A stretch of DNA of 64,000 nt, from NCBI GenBank assembly GCA_963788205.1, contig CAWBGG010000007.1:434001-498000 (forward strand), written 5' to 3'. Shown here in pieces: positions 7,882-16,832 of this stretch. A program made the translations under genes and the position numbers. Below the pieces are notes generated by a model. It searched no databases. It saw only the letters and a list, made by a program, of their open reading frames with translations, and was not told the origin of the DNA. Each line of letters starts with the position of its first letter. The stretch's first letter is position 1. The stretch is from CAVVMA01 sp963788205. Lineage in GTDB: Bacteria; Desulfobacterota; Binatia; Binatales; Binataceae.

Positions 7882-10800
7882 TCAGCGCAGCTCGACCGCT
7901 TCTGCGTCCAGGACGCGGCTGGCTTCGGCGACGAACGCCTCGGTCGGGCAGACTCGGAGCTGGTCGGCGAGCAGGAACACCGCCTCGCGATTCTCGCCGA
8001 GACCCAGATGCAGATAGACCAGCCCGCGCCCCGAATGGCGGGCGAGCAGGTCCTTGAACCGCACTACCGCGGCGTCATCGAGCCGCGCCTTGGGCGCGCG
8101 GATATGCACTTCGCGAATCGAATCCGCCAGCGCTATCGGCAGCGGCCGCAGATCTTCGAGGATGATCTGGGCGCGATCCTCGTCGACATCGAGCTTGCCG
8201 CGCGCCACCACCGGCTCGTCGCTCATGATCGCCGCCTCGCACCGCGAATAAGTCTCAGGCCACGCGATTACCTCGACCACGCCCTCGCGATCCTCCAGAT
8301 GAAACGTCGCGTAGCGCTTGCCGCTCTTGGCGCTGTTCTTGAGCTTGACGGCCTGGACCACGCCGGTCAGCACGACCTGGCTTCCGTCCGGCGCGGCGGA
8401 AAGATCGGCGGTGGTGAGCGGGCTCATGTGCCGCACCTCGCGATCGAACGGATCGAGCGGATGGGCGGTGATATAGAAGCCGAGCGCCTCCTTCTCGGCC
8501 TTGAGCTTTTCCTTGGGAGCCCATTCGGCGACCGCGGCGCGCGGCGCCAGCGACGGCACCCTCGCCTCGCCGAACAGGCCGATCTGGTTGCGGGCCGCGG
8601 CCTCGTTGCGTTGGGCAAACTTGATGACCTCTTCGACCTGGGCCATCAACTCGGCGCGCGGCGCGCCCGTAGAATCGAACGCGCCGCATTTGATCAGCGC
8701 TTCGAGCACGCGCCGGTTGACGAGCTGGGTGCCGACGCGCAGGCAGAACTCGCCGAGCGCGGCGAAAGGGCCGCCCGACTCGCGCACCGCGATAGTGGCC
8801 TCGGCGGTCTTGGCGCCGACGCCGCGCACGCCGCCCAATCCGAACCGGATCGCGCCGTCCGAGACGGTGAACTTCACGCGGCTCTGATTGATATCCGGCG
8901 GCAGGATGCGGATTTTCATCTCGCGCAGCGCCGCGATGTTCTTGTAGGTCTTGTCGGCGTCGTCCATGTCCAGCGACATCAATGCCGCCATGAATTCGTG
9001 CGGAAAATGGGCCTTCAGGTAGGCGGTGATATAGGTCGTCAGCGCGTAGGCCGCGGCGTGCGAGCGATTGAAACCGTAGGAGGCAAAGGTCTCGATCTTC
9101 TCGAAGATCGATTGCGCCAGCGCCTGGCTGACGCCGTTGCGCATCGCGCCCTCGATAAAGCGCGCGCGCTCCTTCTCCATCACCTGCTTGTTCTTCTTGC
9201 CCATCGCGGCGCGCAGCATGTCGGCTTCCTGAAGCGTGTAGCCCGACAGCGCCTGCGCCACGCGCATCACCTGTTCCTGATAAACGATCACGCCGTAGGT
9301 GTCGCGCAGCACGGGCTCGAGCAGTGGATGGTCGTACTCGACCTTCTCCTTGCCGTGCTTGCGCTTGATGAACGGATCGACCATGCCGGCATCTAGCGTG
9401 CCGGGCCGGAAGAGCGAGATCGCGGCGATCACATCGTCGAAGCTCGAGGGCTTCAGATCGCTGAGGAAGCGGCGCATCCCCGAACCTTCCATCTGGAACA
9501 CGCCCACCGTGTCGCCGCGCGAGAGCAACTGGAAGGTTTCGGCGTCGTCGAATGAGAGCCGGCTCAGATCGGGCGGGATCCTGCCGCCGGCGCCGATCAA
9601 TCCCAGCGTATCCTGGATCAGCGTCAGGTTTTTGAGCGCGAGAAAATCGAACTTGATCAGCCCGATTTCCTCGATTCCCTTCTGCGCGTACTGGGTGATC
9701 GCGAGCGCGCCTTCGGTCTGCTCCTTGTCGACGTAGAGCGGCACGATTTCGGACAGCGGGACGTCGGAAATCACCACGCCGGCTGCATGGCGAGAAGTAT
9801 GGCGCAGCAGCCCTTCGAGCTTGAAGGCGTAGTCGAACAGCTCGGGATACTTGTGGCGCTCGACTTTGAGCCGCGGCTCCATCTCGAGCGCGTCCTTGAG
9901 CGGGAAGTCGCGGCCCTGTTTGGGCGCCGGATAGAGCTTGACGATCTTGTCGGTCTCCGCGAACGAGAGTCCGAGCACGCGCCCGACATCGCGAATCGCC
10001 TGCTTGCCCTTGATGGTTCCGAAGGTGATTATCTGCGCGACGCGATCTTCGCCGTATTTTTCGCGGACGTAGTTCAACACCTCGTCGCGCCGCTCCCAGC
10101 AGAAATCAACGTCGATATCGGGCATCGACTTGCGCCCCGGGTTGAGCCAGCGTTCGAACAGCAGCTTGTGCTCGATCGGATCGAGCTCGGTGATCCCGAG
10201 CGCATAGGAAACCAGGCTTCCAACCACGGAGCCTCGGCCGGGACCCACCGCAATGCCGAGTTTGCGCGCGTAGCCGATAAAATCGGCGACGATCAGCATG
10301 TAGCCGGAAAATCCCATCTCGCGGATCGAGGCGATCTCGCGATCAAAGCGCTCGTGGTACGGCTGTTCATCGAAGTCGCCGCGGCGCGCGCGAATCTCGG
10401 CCAGGCGGGTGGCGAGCCCTTCACGCGCGCGCTGCTCGACTAATCCCTCGAGCGTTTCACCCTCACGCGTGTCGAACTTGGGAAAATGAAAGTTGCCGAA
10501 CTCGAATTCGAAATCGACCCGCTTGGCGATCTCCACGCTGTTGCGAATCGCATCGGAGTCGGCGCCGAACGCGGCCACCATCTCGGCGGGCGTCTTGACG
10601 TAGAGCTCATCGGTATCGAAGCGCCATCGGGTCTCGTCGGCGAGCACCTTGCCGGTCTGGATACAGAGCAGGACCTCGTGCGCTTTGGCGTCCTCGCGAT
10701 GGAGATAATGGCAATCGTTGGTCGCGACCACCGGCAGGCCGATCACGCGCCCGAGCTCGCGGAGCGCCTCGTTATACGCGCCGTGCAGCTTGTTGTCCTG

Positions 10801-11334
10801 CAGCTCGAGGTAGAAACGATCGGGAAACGTACGCGCGTACCACTCAGCGGCCTCGCGGGCCTTGTCGAAACGGCCGGCCTTGAGCGCACGCACGACCTCC
10901 GAGGAAAGGCAGCCCGAAAGCACGATCAGTCCGTCGGCGCATTGGGCCAGGATTTCCTTATCGATACGCGGCTTGTAGTAGAGGCCCTCCTTGTAGGCGG
11001 CGGTCAGCAGCTTGCACAGGTTGCGGTATCCGGCCCGGTTCTGCGCCAGCAGGATCAGATGGAAATTGCCGCCGGTCTCGAAGTCTTCGCCGCGGCTCTG
11101 GCTGCGATCGGTGCGCTTGCCCGGTGCGAGGTAGGCCTCGCATCCGATGATCGGCTTGATCCCCAGTGCGCGCGCCTTGGAGTAAAACTCGACCGCGCCG
11201 AACATGTTGCCATGATCGGTGATCGCGATCGCCTCCATGCCCGACTGCTTGGCGTGATCGAGCAGCGGCACGATCTTGTTGGCGCCGTCGAGCAGGCTGT
11301 ACTGCGTATGTACGTGGAGATGGACGAAACTCAT
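7882..11334 (-). CDS. dnaE: DNA polymerase III subunit alpha
   Basis: A 1150-residue replicative polymerase catalytic subunit. ATG 11334 gives the canonical N-terminus MSFVHLHVHTQYSLLDG and is preceded by ggggagg at ideal spacing; a longer frame from 11391 adds 19 non-conserved residues. In order: PHP domain (about 1-280), polymerase core with the catalytic PDIDVDF motif (about 395-401), KQAIRDVGRVLGL fingers region, helix-hairpin-helix region (GLGGVRGVGAKTAEA, about 835-850) and C-terminal OB domain (VVLTGVVQAVKLK). Length is normal for DnaE1. A 105-bp gap with two hairpins separates it from rplY upstream. Confidence 0.97.
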   Translation of the reverse strand: MSFVHLHVHTQYSLLDGANKIVPLLDHAKQSGMEAIAITDHGNMFGAVEFYSKARALGIKPIIGCEAYLAPGKRTDRSQSRGEDFETGGNFHLILLAQNRAGYRNLCKLLTAAYKEGLYYKPRIDKEILAQCADGLIVLSGCLSSEVVRALKAGRFDKAREAAEWYARTFPDRFYLELQDNKLHGAYNEALRELGRVIGLPVVATNDCHYLHREDAKAHEVLLCIQTGKVLADETRWRFDTDELYVKTPAEMVAAFGADSDAIRNSVEIAKRVDFEFEFGNFHFPKFDTREGETLEGLVEQRAREGLATRLAEIRARRGDFDEQPYHERFDREIASIREMGFSGYMLIVADFIGYARKLGIAVGPGRGSVVGSLVSYALGITELDPIEHKLLFERWLNPGRKSMPDIDVDFCWERRDEVLNYVREKYGEDRVAQIITFGTIKGKQAIRDVGRVLGLSFAETDKIVKLYPAPKQGRDFPLKDALEMEPRLKVERHKYPELFDYAFKLEGLLRHTSRHAAGVVISDVPLSEIVPLYVDKEQTEGALAITQYAQKGIEEIGLIKFDFLALKNLTLIQDTLGLIGAGGRIPPDLSRLSFDDAETFQLLSRGDTVGVFQMEGSGMRRFLSDLKPSSFDDVIAAISLFRPGTLDAGMVDPFIKRKHGKEKVEYDHPLLEPVLRDTYGVIVYQEQVMRVAQALSGYTLQEADMLRAAMGKKNKQVMEKERARFIEGAMRNGVSQALAQSIFEKIETFASYGFNRSHAAAYALTTYITAYLKAHFPHEFMAALMSLDMDDADKTYKNIAALREMKIRILPPDINQSRVKFTVSDGAIRFGLGGVRGVGAKTAEATIAVRESGGPFAALGEFCLRVGTQLVNRRVLEALIKCGAFDSTGAPRAELMAQVEEVIKFAQRNEAAARNQIGLFGEARVPSLAPRAAVAEWAPKEKLKAEKEALGFYITAHPLDPFDREVRHMSPLTTADLSAAPDGSQVVLTGVVQAVKLKNSAKSGKRYATFHLEDREGVVEVIAWPETYSRCEAAIMSDEPVVARGKLDVDEDRAQIILEDLRPLPIALADSIREVHIRAPKARLDDAAVVRFKDLLARHSGRGLVYLHLGLGENREAVFLLADQLRVCPTEAFVAEASRVLDAEAVELR

Positions 11335-11363
11335 CGCGAACCTCCCCGCCCCAACAACCTCTG

Positions 11364-11431
11364 CCCTCCCCGAAACGGGGAGGGGCACCATGAGCCAACC
11401 CGGTTTCTCCCTTCCCCCATCGGGGAAGGGA
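11364..11431. other. Two short hairpins between rplY and dnaE
   Basis: The stem ccctccccg/cggggaggg with loop aaa (11364-11384) and the stem tcccttcccc/ggggaaggga with loop catc (11408-11431). Neither is followed by a U-tract on the minus strand, so they may be processing or attenuation structures, or REP-like remnants, rather than intrinsic terminators. Confidence 0.5.
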
Positions 11432-11439
11432 TCAAGAGG

Positions 11440-12195
11440 TCACTTCTTCGCGCTGGCCTCGGGCTTCTTTCCGGCAGCCTCAGGCTTCTTTCCGGCTGCG
11501 GCTGGAGCCGGGGCCGCGCCCTCTTTGCTGCCTTCGGCCGGCGCCGCGCCAGCCGCCGGTGCGCCTTCGGCTGGTGCGCCCTCGACGGCTGCACCTTCGA
11601 CCGCCGCTGCGGCCGCTGCCACCGGTGCTTCTGCAACCGTGGGCGGCAGAACCGAGACGACGCCGTAGTCGCTATCGAAGATCGGCTTGATATTGCCCGC
11701 AAACGTAAGCGACGAAATGTGGATTACGTCGTGGATTCCGAGCGCCGTTACGTCGACCTCGACCGACTCCGGAATTTCCAGCGGCAGACATTCGACGGTG
11801 ACTTGGCGAACCAGCGGCTGCAAGATACCGCCGTCGGTGACGCCCACCGCCTTCCCGACGAACTTGAGCGGCACTGCGACTCGGAGCGGCCGCTTGAGGT
11901 CGACCTCGTACAAGTCGGCGTGCAGGATATCGTCTGAAATCGCGGCGCGCTGGATGTCCTTGAGTACGACGTGCTTGCCGTCGAGCTCGGACGATCCGCT
12001 CTTGAGCCGTATAACCGGCGAGCGCGCAGCCGACGCGACGCGCGCTTTCAACTCCGCGCCCGCAACCGCCAGCGCGGTCGGATGGGTCTGGGGTCCGTAC
12101 AGGATCGCCGGGACACGTCCGGCGCGCCGCAGCGCATTCACGCTGCCCTTGGGCCGGGTCTCGCGTTTCTCACAAGCCATTTCTACGGTTTCCAT
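11440..12195 (-). CDS. rplY: 50S ribosomal protein L25 / general stress protein Ctc
   Basis: A 251-residue long-form L25 (CTC/TL5 type) that binds 5S rRNA. The N-terminal domain shows the family pattern RPKGSVNALRRAGRVPAILYGP (about residues 13-34) and the second beta domain follows (VPLKFVGKAVGV ... LEIPESVEVDVTALGIHDVIHI). An Ala/Pro/Glu/Lys-rich tail starts near residue 185 (APVAAAAAAVEGAAVEGAPAE), a common low-complexity extension. The gene lies between prs and dnaE on the same strand; the prs-rplY order is widely conserved. Confidence 0.92.
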   Translation of the reverse strand: METVEMACEKRETRPKGSVNALRRAGRVPAILYGPQTHPTALAVAGAELKARVASAARSPVIRLKSGSSELDGKHVVLKDIQRAAISDDILHADLYEVDLKRPLRVAVPLKFVGKAVGVTDGGILQPLVRQVTVECLPLEIPESVEVDVTALGIHDVIHISSLTFAGNIKPIFDSDYGVVSVLPPTVAEAPVAAAAAAVEGAAVEGAPAEGAPAAGAAPAEGSKEGAAPAPAAAGKKPEAAGKKPEASAKK

Positions 12196-12226
12196 CAGTT
12201 TTCGCTTTTCAGGTCAGCGCTCAACT

Positions 12227-13192
12227 TCAATGCGAGTTGAACAGCGAGCTGACCGACTCCTCATTATGAATGCGCCGAATAGCCTCGGCGAGCAGGCCCG
12301 CCACCGAAAGTACCTTGAGATTCGACAGTTCCGCCTGGGCCTTGGGTCTCAGGGGGATACTGTTGGTGGTAACGAGTTCCTTGATACAGGAACGATTCAA
12401 ACGCTCGCAGGCCGGGTCGGAGAGAATCGGATGGGTGGCGCAGGCGATTACTTCGGACGCGCCCGCCTCCATCACGACCTTGGCGGCCTCTGTGATTGTG
12501 CCGGCAGTGTCGATCATGTCGTCGACCAATAGCCCGATCGTGTCGCGCACCTCGCCGACCAGGCGCATCTCGGCGACCTCGCTGGCGCGGCGGCGGCGCT
12601 TGTCGATTATCGCGAGGTCGGCGTTGAGCCGCCGGGCGAACGCACGCGCCCGCTCGACGCCGCCGGCGTCGGGCGAGATCACCGAAACCTTGGCGCCGTC
12701 GATCCGCTTGCGCAGGTAATTGATCAGCACCGGCATCGCGTAGAGATTATCCACCGGGATATTGAAGAAGCCCTGAATCTGGCCGGCGTGCAGATCGACC
12801 GTCAATACGCGCGAGGCGCCCGCGGCCGTGATCACGTCGGCGACCAGCTTGGCGCTGATCGGAACGCGCGGTGCGACCTTGCGATCCTGGCGCGAATAGC
12901 CAAAGTACGGGATTACCGCAGTGACGCGCTTGGCCGAGGCGCGCCGGAGCGCGTCCATTATAAGGAGCAACTCCATCAGGTTGTCGTTGGGCGGAGAGCA
13001 AGTTGACTGGATTACGAAACAATCGCCGCCGCGGACGTTCTCGCGAATCTCGACCATCACCTCGCCGTCGGGAAAGCGTGCGACCTCGGCCTCGCCGAGG
13101 CGGACGCTGAGGTGCTCGCAAACCTCGCGTGCGACCGCGAGGTTGGAGTTGCCCGTGAAAACTTCGAGTTCGTCTTTTGCCCGCTCGGACAT
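12227..13192 (-). CDS. prs: Ribose-phosphate pyrophosphokinase
   Basis: A 321-residue PRPP synthetase that transfers pyrophosphate from ATP to ribose 5-phosphate for nucleotide, His and Trp synthesis. Visible motifs are FTGNSNLAVAREVCEHL at the N-terminus, the ATP loop region YFGYSRQDRKVAPR (about 98-111), DLHAGQIQGFF (about 132-142) and the PRPP-binding DDMIDTAGTI (about 223-232). Length is typical. It is 31 bp upstream of rplY and is followed by tRNA-Gln on the 5' side. Confidence 0.96.
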   Translation of the reverse strand: MSERAKDELEVFTGNSNLAVAREVCEHLSVRLGEAEVARFPDGEVMVEIRENVRGGDCFVIQSTCSPPNDNLMELLLIMDALRRASAKRVTAVIPYFGYSRQDRKVAPRVPISAKLVADVITAAGASRVLTVDLHAGQIQGFFNIPVDNLYAMPVLINYLRKRIDGAKVSVISPDAGGVERARAFARRLNADLAIIDKRRRRASEVAEMRLVGEVRDTIGLLVDDMIDTAGTITEAAKVVMEAGASEVIACATHPILSDPACERLNRSCIKELVTTNSIPLRPKAQAELSNLKVLSVAGLLAEAIRRIHNEESVSSLFNSH

Positions 13193-13268
13193 CTGAGAGT
13201 CTCGGCCTCAGCGCCCCTGCCGCTTCGCGATCCCGCTTTGCGCCTGGAAATCCCGCGCGAGCGGAGGG

Positions 13269-13341
13269 CTGGGCGGGAAGGACTCGAACCTTCGAATGCC
13301 AGGTCCAAAGCCTGGTGCCTTACCAACTTGGCGACCGCCCA
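13269..13341 (-). tRNA. tRNA-Gln (TTG anticodon)
   Basis: The reverse complement folds as a full cloverleaf: acceptor TGGGCGG/CCGCCCA, D-arm GCCAAGTTGGTAAGGC, anticodon stem CAGGC-TTTGGAC-CTG with anticodon TTG, and T-arm GAAGGTTCGAGTCCTTC. The 3' CCA is not encoded. It sits between ispE and prs, a common tRNA-Gln location. Confidence 0.95.
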
Positions 13342-13541
13342 GTAGAGCGCCCGTTTGCCAGGCTCCGGCCATAGGTCGCATTTTCAACAATACTCCAAAG
13401 CCGTCAACTCGTCGTGCGCCGGGGCCACTGCTCCCGGTCTGCGATCGACGCTGATTATCGTATTCGGGCAAGCGAGCAGGATTACGTGGCGATAGTATTG
13501 ATGCTGATTTTTTCTGTCAATCTTGCGCCCCCCGGCAATCT

Positions 13542-14405
13542 CTAACCCCCGATTGACGATGCCGCGAAGAAGCGGGAATCCGGCGCGCGCAGCCGCCCCG
13601 CCTGGGCCGCGCGGGCGGCTTCTTCGGCGGCTGGAAAAATCCCGAAGACCGCGCCGCCGCTGCCGGTCATCGCCGCCGCGCTTGCGCCAAGCCCGCGCAA
13701 TATCGTCTTGAGCTGCGCGATCTGGGGGCAAATCCGGATCGCAAGCGGCTCCAGGTCGTTGATCAGGGCCGAGGATTCGAAATGGCCGGCCGCGATCGCG
13801 CGGAGGTCCCCGTCGGGAGCGGTACCGCTCCAGCTATCGGGGGTCAGCGCCCGGAACACTGCGGCCGTAGAGACCTCGATCGGCGGCGCGGCTATCACGA
13901 GATGGAGCACCGGCATCGAGGCCAGCGGCGCGATCCTTTCGCCGATCCCGCCGACCCGCGCGGGACGCGCGTCGAGAAAAAACGGCACGTCTGCGCCCAG
14001 CCCGAGCGCGATCGTCGCCAGACGCTCACGCGCGTCGATTCGGTATAACGCCGCCATCATGCGCAACACCGCGCCGGCGTCGCTCGAACCGCCGCCGAGC
14101 CCGGCGCCGACCGGAATCTCCTTGCGCAGATCGATCAGGACTTCCGCCGCGACGCCGAATTCCTTCATGAACGCCGCCGCGGCGCGCCAGGCGAGATTGC
14201 GATCGTCCAGCGGAACGCTCGCGCCTTCGCAGCGCATCGCGATCGAGACCTTGTCCGAGGGTCTCATCTCGATCGCAACCCGGTCGCCCAGCGCGATCGG
14301 CACGAAGATCGAATCGAGCTCGTGATAGCCGTCGGCGCGGCGGCCCGTCACGCGCAGGAACAGATTGATTTTCGCCGGCGCGAATTGCGCGAGCAGTCTC
14401 ACCAT
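13542..14405 (-). CDS. ispE: 4-diphosphocytidyl-2-C-methyl-D-erythritol kinase
   Basis: A 287-residue GHMP-family kinase of the MEP isoprenoid pathway. The N-terminus AQFAPAKINLFLRVTGRRADGYHELDSI is the IspE signature, and the ATP loop PVGAGLGGGSSDAGAV lies at about residues 96-111. The C-terminal GHMP motif is MTGSGGAVFGIF. The ispE / tRNA-Gln / prs / rplY order is a frequent bacterial arrangement. About 200 bp without other features separates its end from tRNA-Gln. Confidence 0.95.
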   Translation of the reverse strand: MVRLLAQFAPAKINLFLRVTGRRADGYHELDSIFVPIALGDRVAIEMRPSDKVSIAMRCEGASVPLDDRNLAWRAAAAFMKEFGVAAEVLIDLRKEIPVGAGLGGGSSDAGAVLRMMAALYRIDARERLATIALGLGADVPFFLDARPARVGGIGERIAPLASMPVLHLVIAAPPIEVSTAAVFRALTPDSWSGTAPDGDLRAIAAGHFESSALINDLEPLAIRICPQIAQLKTILRGLGASAAAMTGSGGAVFGIFPAAEEAARAAQAGRLRAPDSRFFAASSIGG

Positions 14406-14423
14406 GAGGGGTGCGCGCGGCGA

Positions 14424-14831
14424 TCAGCGGCCGGCGAATCGATCCTGCCCGCCGGCCACGACTCCGATCGCGCGCCGCGCGTCACTGCGGATCACGCGCA
14501 GGAATCCCAGAAAAGTGAGCGTCAGTCCCATAACCGCCAATATCCGCCCCGTCAGGAACGCGGTGTGATAGAAGTCCATGCGAGCGGTCGCATACGAAAC
14601 CTTGCGCTGCTCGGCGGCGAACGGCTCCAGGACCGCCGCGTCGGTGCGCGCGTCAAGCTCGTCAAAGTTGCGATAGACTTCCTCGACCGCGACTCGGTCC
14701 GGCGCGTTCGCGATAATCTGGCTGTACTGCTCCGTGCGGCTGAGCCCCACCATCCAGTTGCCCGCGCCCAGCGTGGCGAGCGCCAAGCCGCCCACGATTC
14801 GCCAGTCGCGGTAGAGGTCGGAAAGTTTCAT
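14424..14831 (-). CDS. Small membrane protein of unknown function (135 aa)
   Basis: Two hydrophobic segments (about residues 14-28, GGLALATLGAGNWMVGL, and 90-110, TGRILAVMGLTLTFLGFL) flank a periplasmic-looking helical loop. The end overlaps nothing; it lies 18 bp upstream of ispE on the same strand and may be cotranscribed. ATG 14831 begins MKLSDLYRDWRIVGG. No family recognised. Confidence 0.6.
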   Translation of the reverse strand: MKLSDLYRDWRIVGGLALATLGAGNWMVGLSRTEQYSQIIANAPDRVAVEEVYRNFDELDARTDAAVLEPFAAEQRKVSYATARMDFYHTAFLTGRILAVMGLTLTFLGFLRVIRSDARRAIGVVAGGQDRFAGR

Positions 14832-14969
14832 CGGAATCGACGCGCAACGGTCTTACAAGAAGCATAAGTCGCCGCGACTACGAACACAACGCGGGTCAGG
14901 CAGACGCCTGAGACTCGCGTGATCGATCGGCGGTGACAGGCCGACCGTGGCCCAACCCGCGCAGTGGCC

Positions 14970-16532
14970 TTACAGCATGAACGTGATCGGATTGGTCGCC
15001 GCCAGAAACCAGGCGAACCACGCCGTTTCTATCAGCGCGATCAGAAACAGGTTGCGCGAGGCGCTGTACGCCGACGCCGCCAGGATTTCCAGTGCGACGA
15101 ACTGGAGCGCGATGATCGGGACGATCAGGAGCAGCACGCCGGGGAAAATCCGCGCCATCACTCCCGCAAGTATCAGGCCCACGATAATCACCCGCCCCAA
15201 TAATCCGAGGACGGTGGAGATGACCATTCCGCCACGCCGAACCAGGAATTCGAAGCCGAGCCAGAACGGGAGCGTCATCAAGGCGGCGAAAATCCAGGCC
15301 AGCAGTCTTTCCGGAGTGAACGCGAGGCGATGGAACGTCACTGTATGCGAGTTCTGGCAAACGTAGATCGTCGCAATCGCGAGCGCTGCGGCGAACAGCG
15401 TCGGCAACGTGCTGGCGCCGAATCTGGTCCACTCGAGCCTGCCCCAAATCGCCAGCACGGCGAGCAACAGGATTCCCGCCGAAGCGAGCCACGACACCTC
15501 GCTGTCGCCGATGACCAGTGACAGGAACGCGGCCGGCGCGTCATTGGCGACCAGCGGCATCACCGCGACCAGCGCGCCGGCAAGTATCGCGAGACCGATC
15601 CAGCCTTCGGCACCGGCCGGCCGCTGCGCCCATTGCGTCGCAATCGAGCCCGCGATGCGTCCGATCGGAATCAACAAGATGAGGAAAAGGATTTGCAGGA
15701 TCAGCACGACCCGCAGGCGCGGATCGGACAGGGTGATATCCGCGGTTCGCGACGTTCCAAACGCGCTGTCGAGCCATTTCACGATAGTCGTGGCGGCTTC
15801 CTTCGAGGTGACGATCTGGACGTGATTTACGTTTGGAACCTCTATCGCTTCGAGCGCCGTACCCTGCGCGAAGTCGCCGTAGGTTTTCCCCAGCCCAATC
15901 TCTTGAACGCCCGCCAAACGCGCCGCAATCGCGCTTGCGCTTTCGCGGATGAACTCCGGATCGTTCTGGGCAAAAATGAACAGCGCGTTTTTCGGGCGTC
16001 CCTGGCCGAGGTTCCATCCGCCGGAAATCATCACCGCGCCGCGCAAATCGGGATCGTTGGAGGCATAGTCGAGCGTCGCGCCGGCGCCCATCGAATGGCC
16101 CATGACGACGATCCGCGAACCATCCACCAGGTCCGATCCGCGCAGGAAGTCGACCGCCGCTTTGAGATCCGGGCGCAGGGCTGCGCGCGTGAAATCGTTG
16201 ACGAACGGATTACGGTTCGCGCCGTGGCCGCGCACGTCGATAGTCAGCACGGCGTAGCCGTTCTGTGCGATCCATCGCGCCAGCGTGCTCATTATCTCGC
16301 GATCGGCCGAGAAGCCGTGAACCAGCACCACGGCGGGCGCGCGTTGCGCCGGCACCCCGAAAAATGGATTGCCCGCGGCCGGGATACCCGGAAGATAAAG
16401 CGTACCCGGAATTGCGCCCGGCAGGACTACGTCGGTGTGAGACGGACCGCCTTTGTCGAGCGCGGCGAGGCGCGCGACGCCGAGGATGAACAAAATCGCG
16501 ACCGCGAGTGCCCCGTAGCGAAGGATTCTCAT
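14970..16532 (-). CDS. Alpha/beta hydrolase with C-terminal multi-pass membrane domain
   Basis: ATG 16532 gives an N-terminal membrane anchor (MRILRYGALAVAILFILGVARLA). The hydrolase domain spans about residues 60-260, with the nucleophile elbow GHSMGAG (about 143-149), an oxyanion HGFSAD motif and a later His in VNHVQIV. The second half contains about seven to eight hydrophobic segments (VVLILQILFLILLIPIG ... LFLIALIETAWFAWFLA), so the enzyme is anchored with its catalytic domain outside or on the membrane face. Substrate unknown; dienelactone hydrolase or lipase-like. Alternative start: TTG 16553. Confidence 0.75.
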   Translation of the reverse strand: MRILRYGALAVAILFILGVARLAALDKGGPSHTDVVLPGAIPGTLYLPGIPAAGNPFFGVPAQRAPAVVLVHGFSADREIMSTLARWIAQNGYAVLTIDVRGHGANRNPFVNDFTRAALRPDLKAAVDFLRGSDLVDGSRIVVMGHSMGAGATLDYASNDPDLRGAVMISGGWNLGQGRPKNALFIFAQNDPEFIRESASAIAARLAGVQEIGLGKTYGDFAQGTALEAIEVPNVNHVQIVTSKEAATTIVKWLDSAFGTSRTADITLSDPRLRVVLILQILFLILLIPIGRIAGSIATQWAQRPAGAEGWIGLAILAGALVAVMPLVANDAPAAFLSLVIGDSEVSWLASAGILLLAVLAIWGRLEWTRFGASTLPTLFAAALAIATIYVCQNSHTVTFHRLAFTPERLLAWIFAALMTLPFWLGFEFLVRRGGMVISTVLGLLGRVIIVGLILAGVMARIFPGVLLLIVPIIALQFVALEILAASAYSASRNLFLIALIETAWFAWFLAATNPITFML

Positions 16533-16655
16533 GGCATAGTGAGTACCGCGCAACGAGGACCTTAGTCCAACGCCGACTGGCAGGTTTCGCGGGTTTGGCG
16601 AGCAGCAATTCGCGCCCCGAGCGGCAAAAGATCAACGGCGCGTGGGAGACTCGGT

Positions 16656-16710
16656 CCTTCCCTGTCGATGATGCGACCAGGATGGCCGTTTGGCAGCATC
16701 CAGATGAGCC
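16656..16710. repeat. 55-bp direct repeat, copy 1
   Basis: It matches 21707-21761 at 50 of 55 positions, same orientation, with a shared core gatgatgcgac and catccagatgagcc. The two copies bracket the giant secreted-protein gene at 16.8-21.35 kb. Confidence 0.75.
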
Positions 16711-16832
16711 TCTCTGGCTCCTCACATCGGCCTCAATTTCGAGGCCAACACCCCGTGGCTCACTCTCCTTGATTTAAGACGCTATATGTGCCAGTGCTTG
16801 CCCACGATGACCAGGTCGGACGGGGCAATTCA

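Noticed and set aside
7662..8057. Plus-strand gene between the accessory block and dnaE
   Set aside because: It runs into the antisense of dnaE, has no family match and no ribosome binding site; its Arg/Pro-rich composition is typical of shadows.
8008..9396. Long plus-strand frame opposite dnaE (462 codons)
   Set aside because: It lies wholly antisense to an intact, highly conserved dnaE; in high-GC DNA such shadows are common. The Arg/His/Leu-rich composition is typical of antisense frames.
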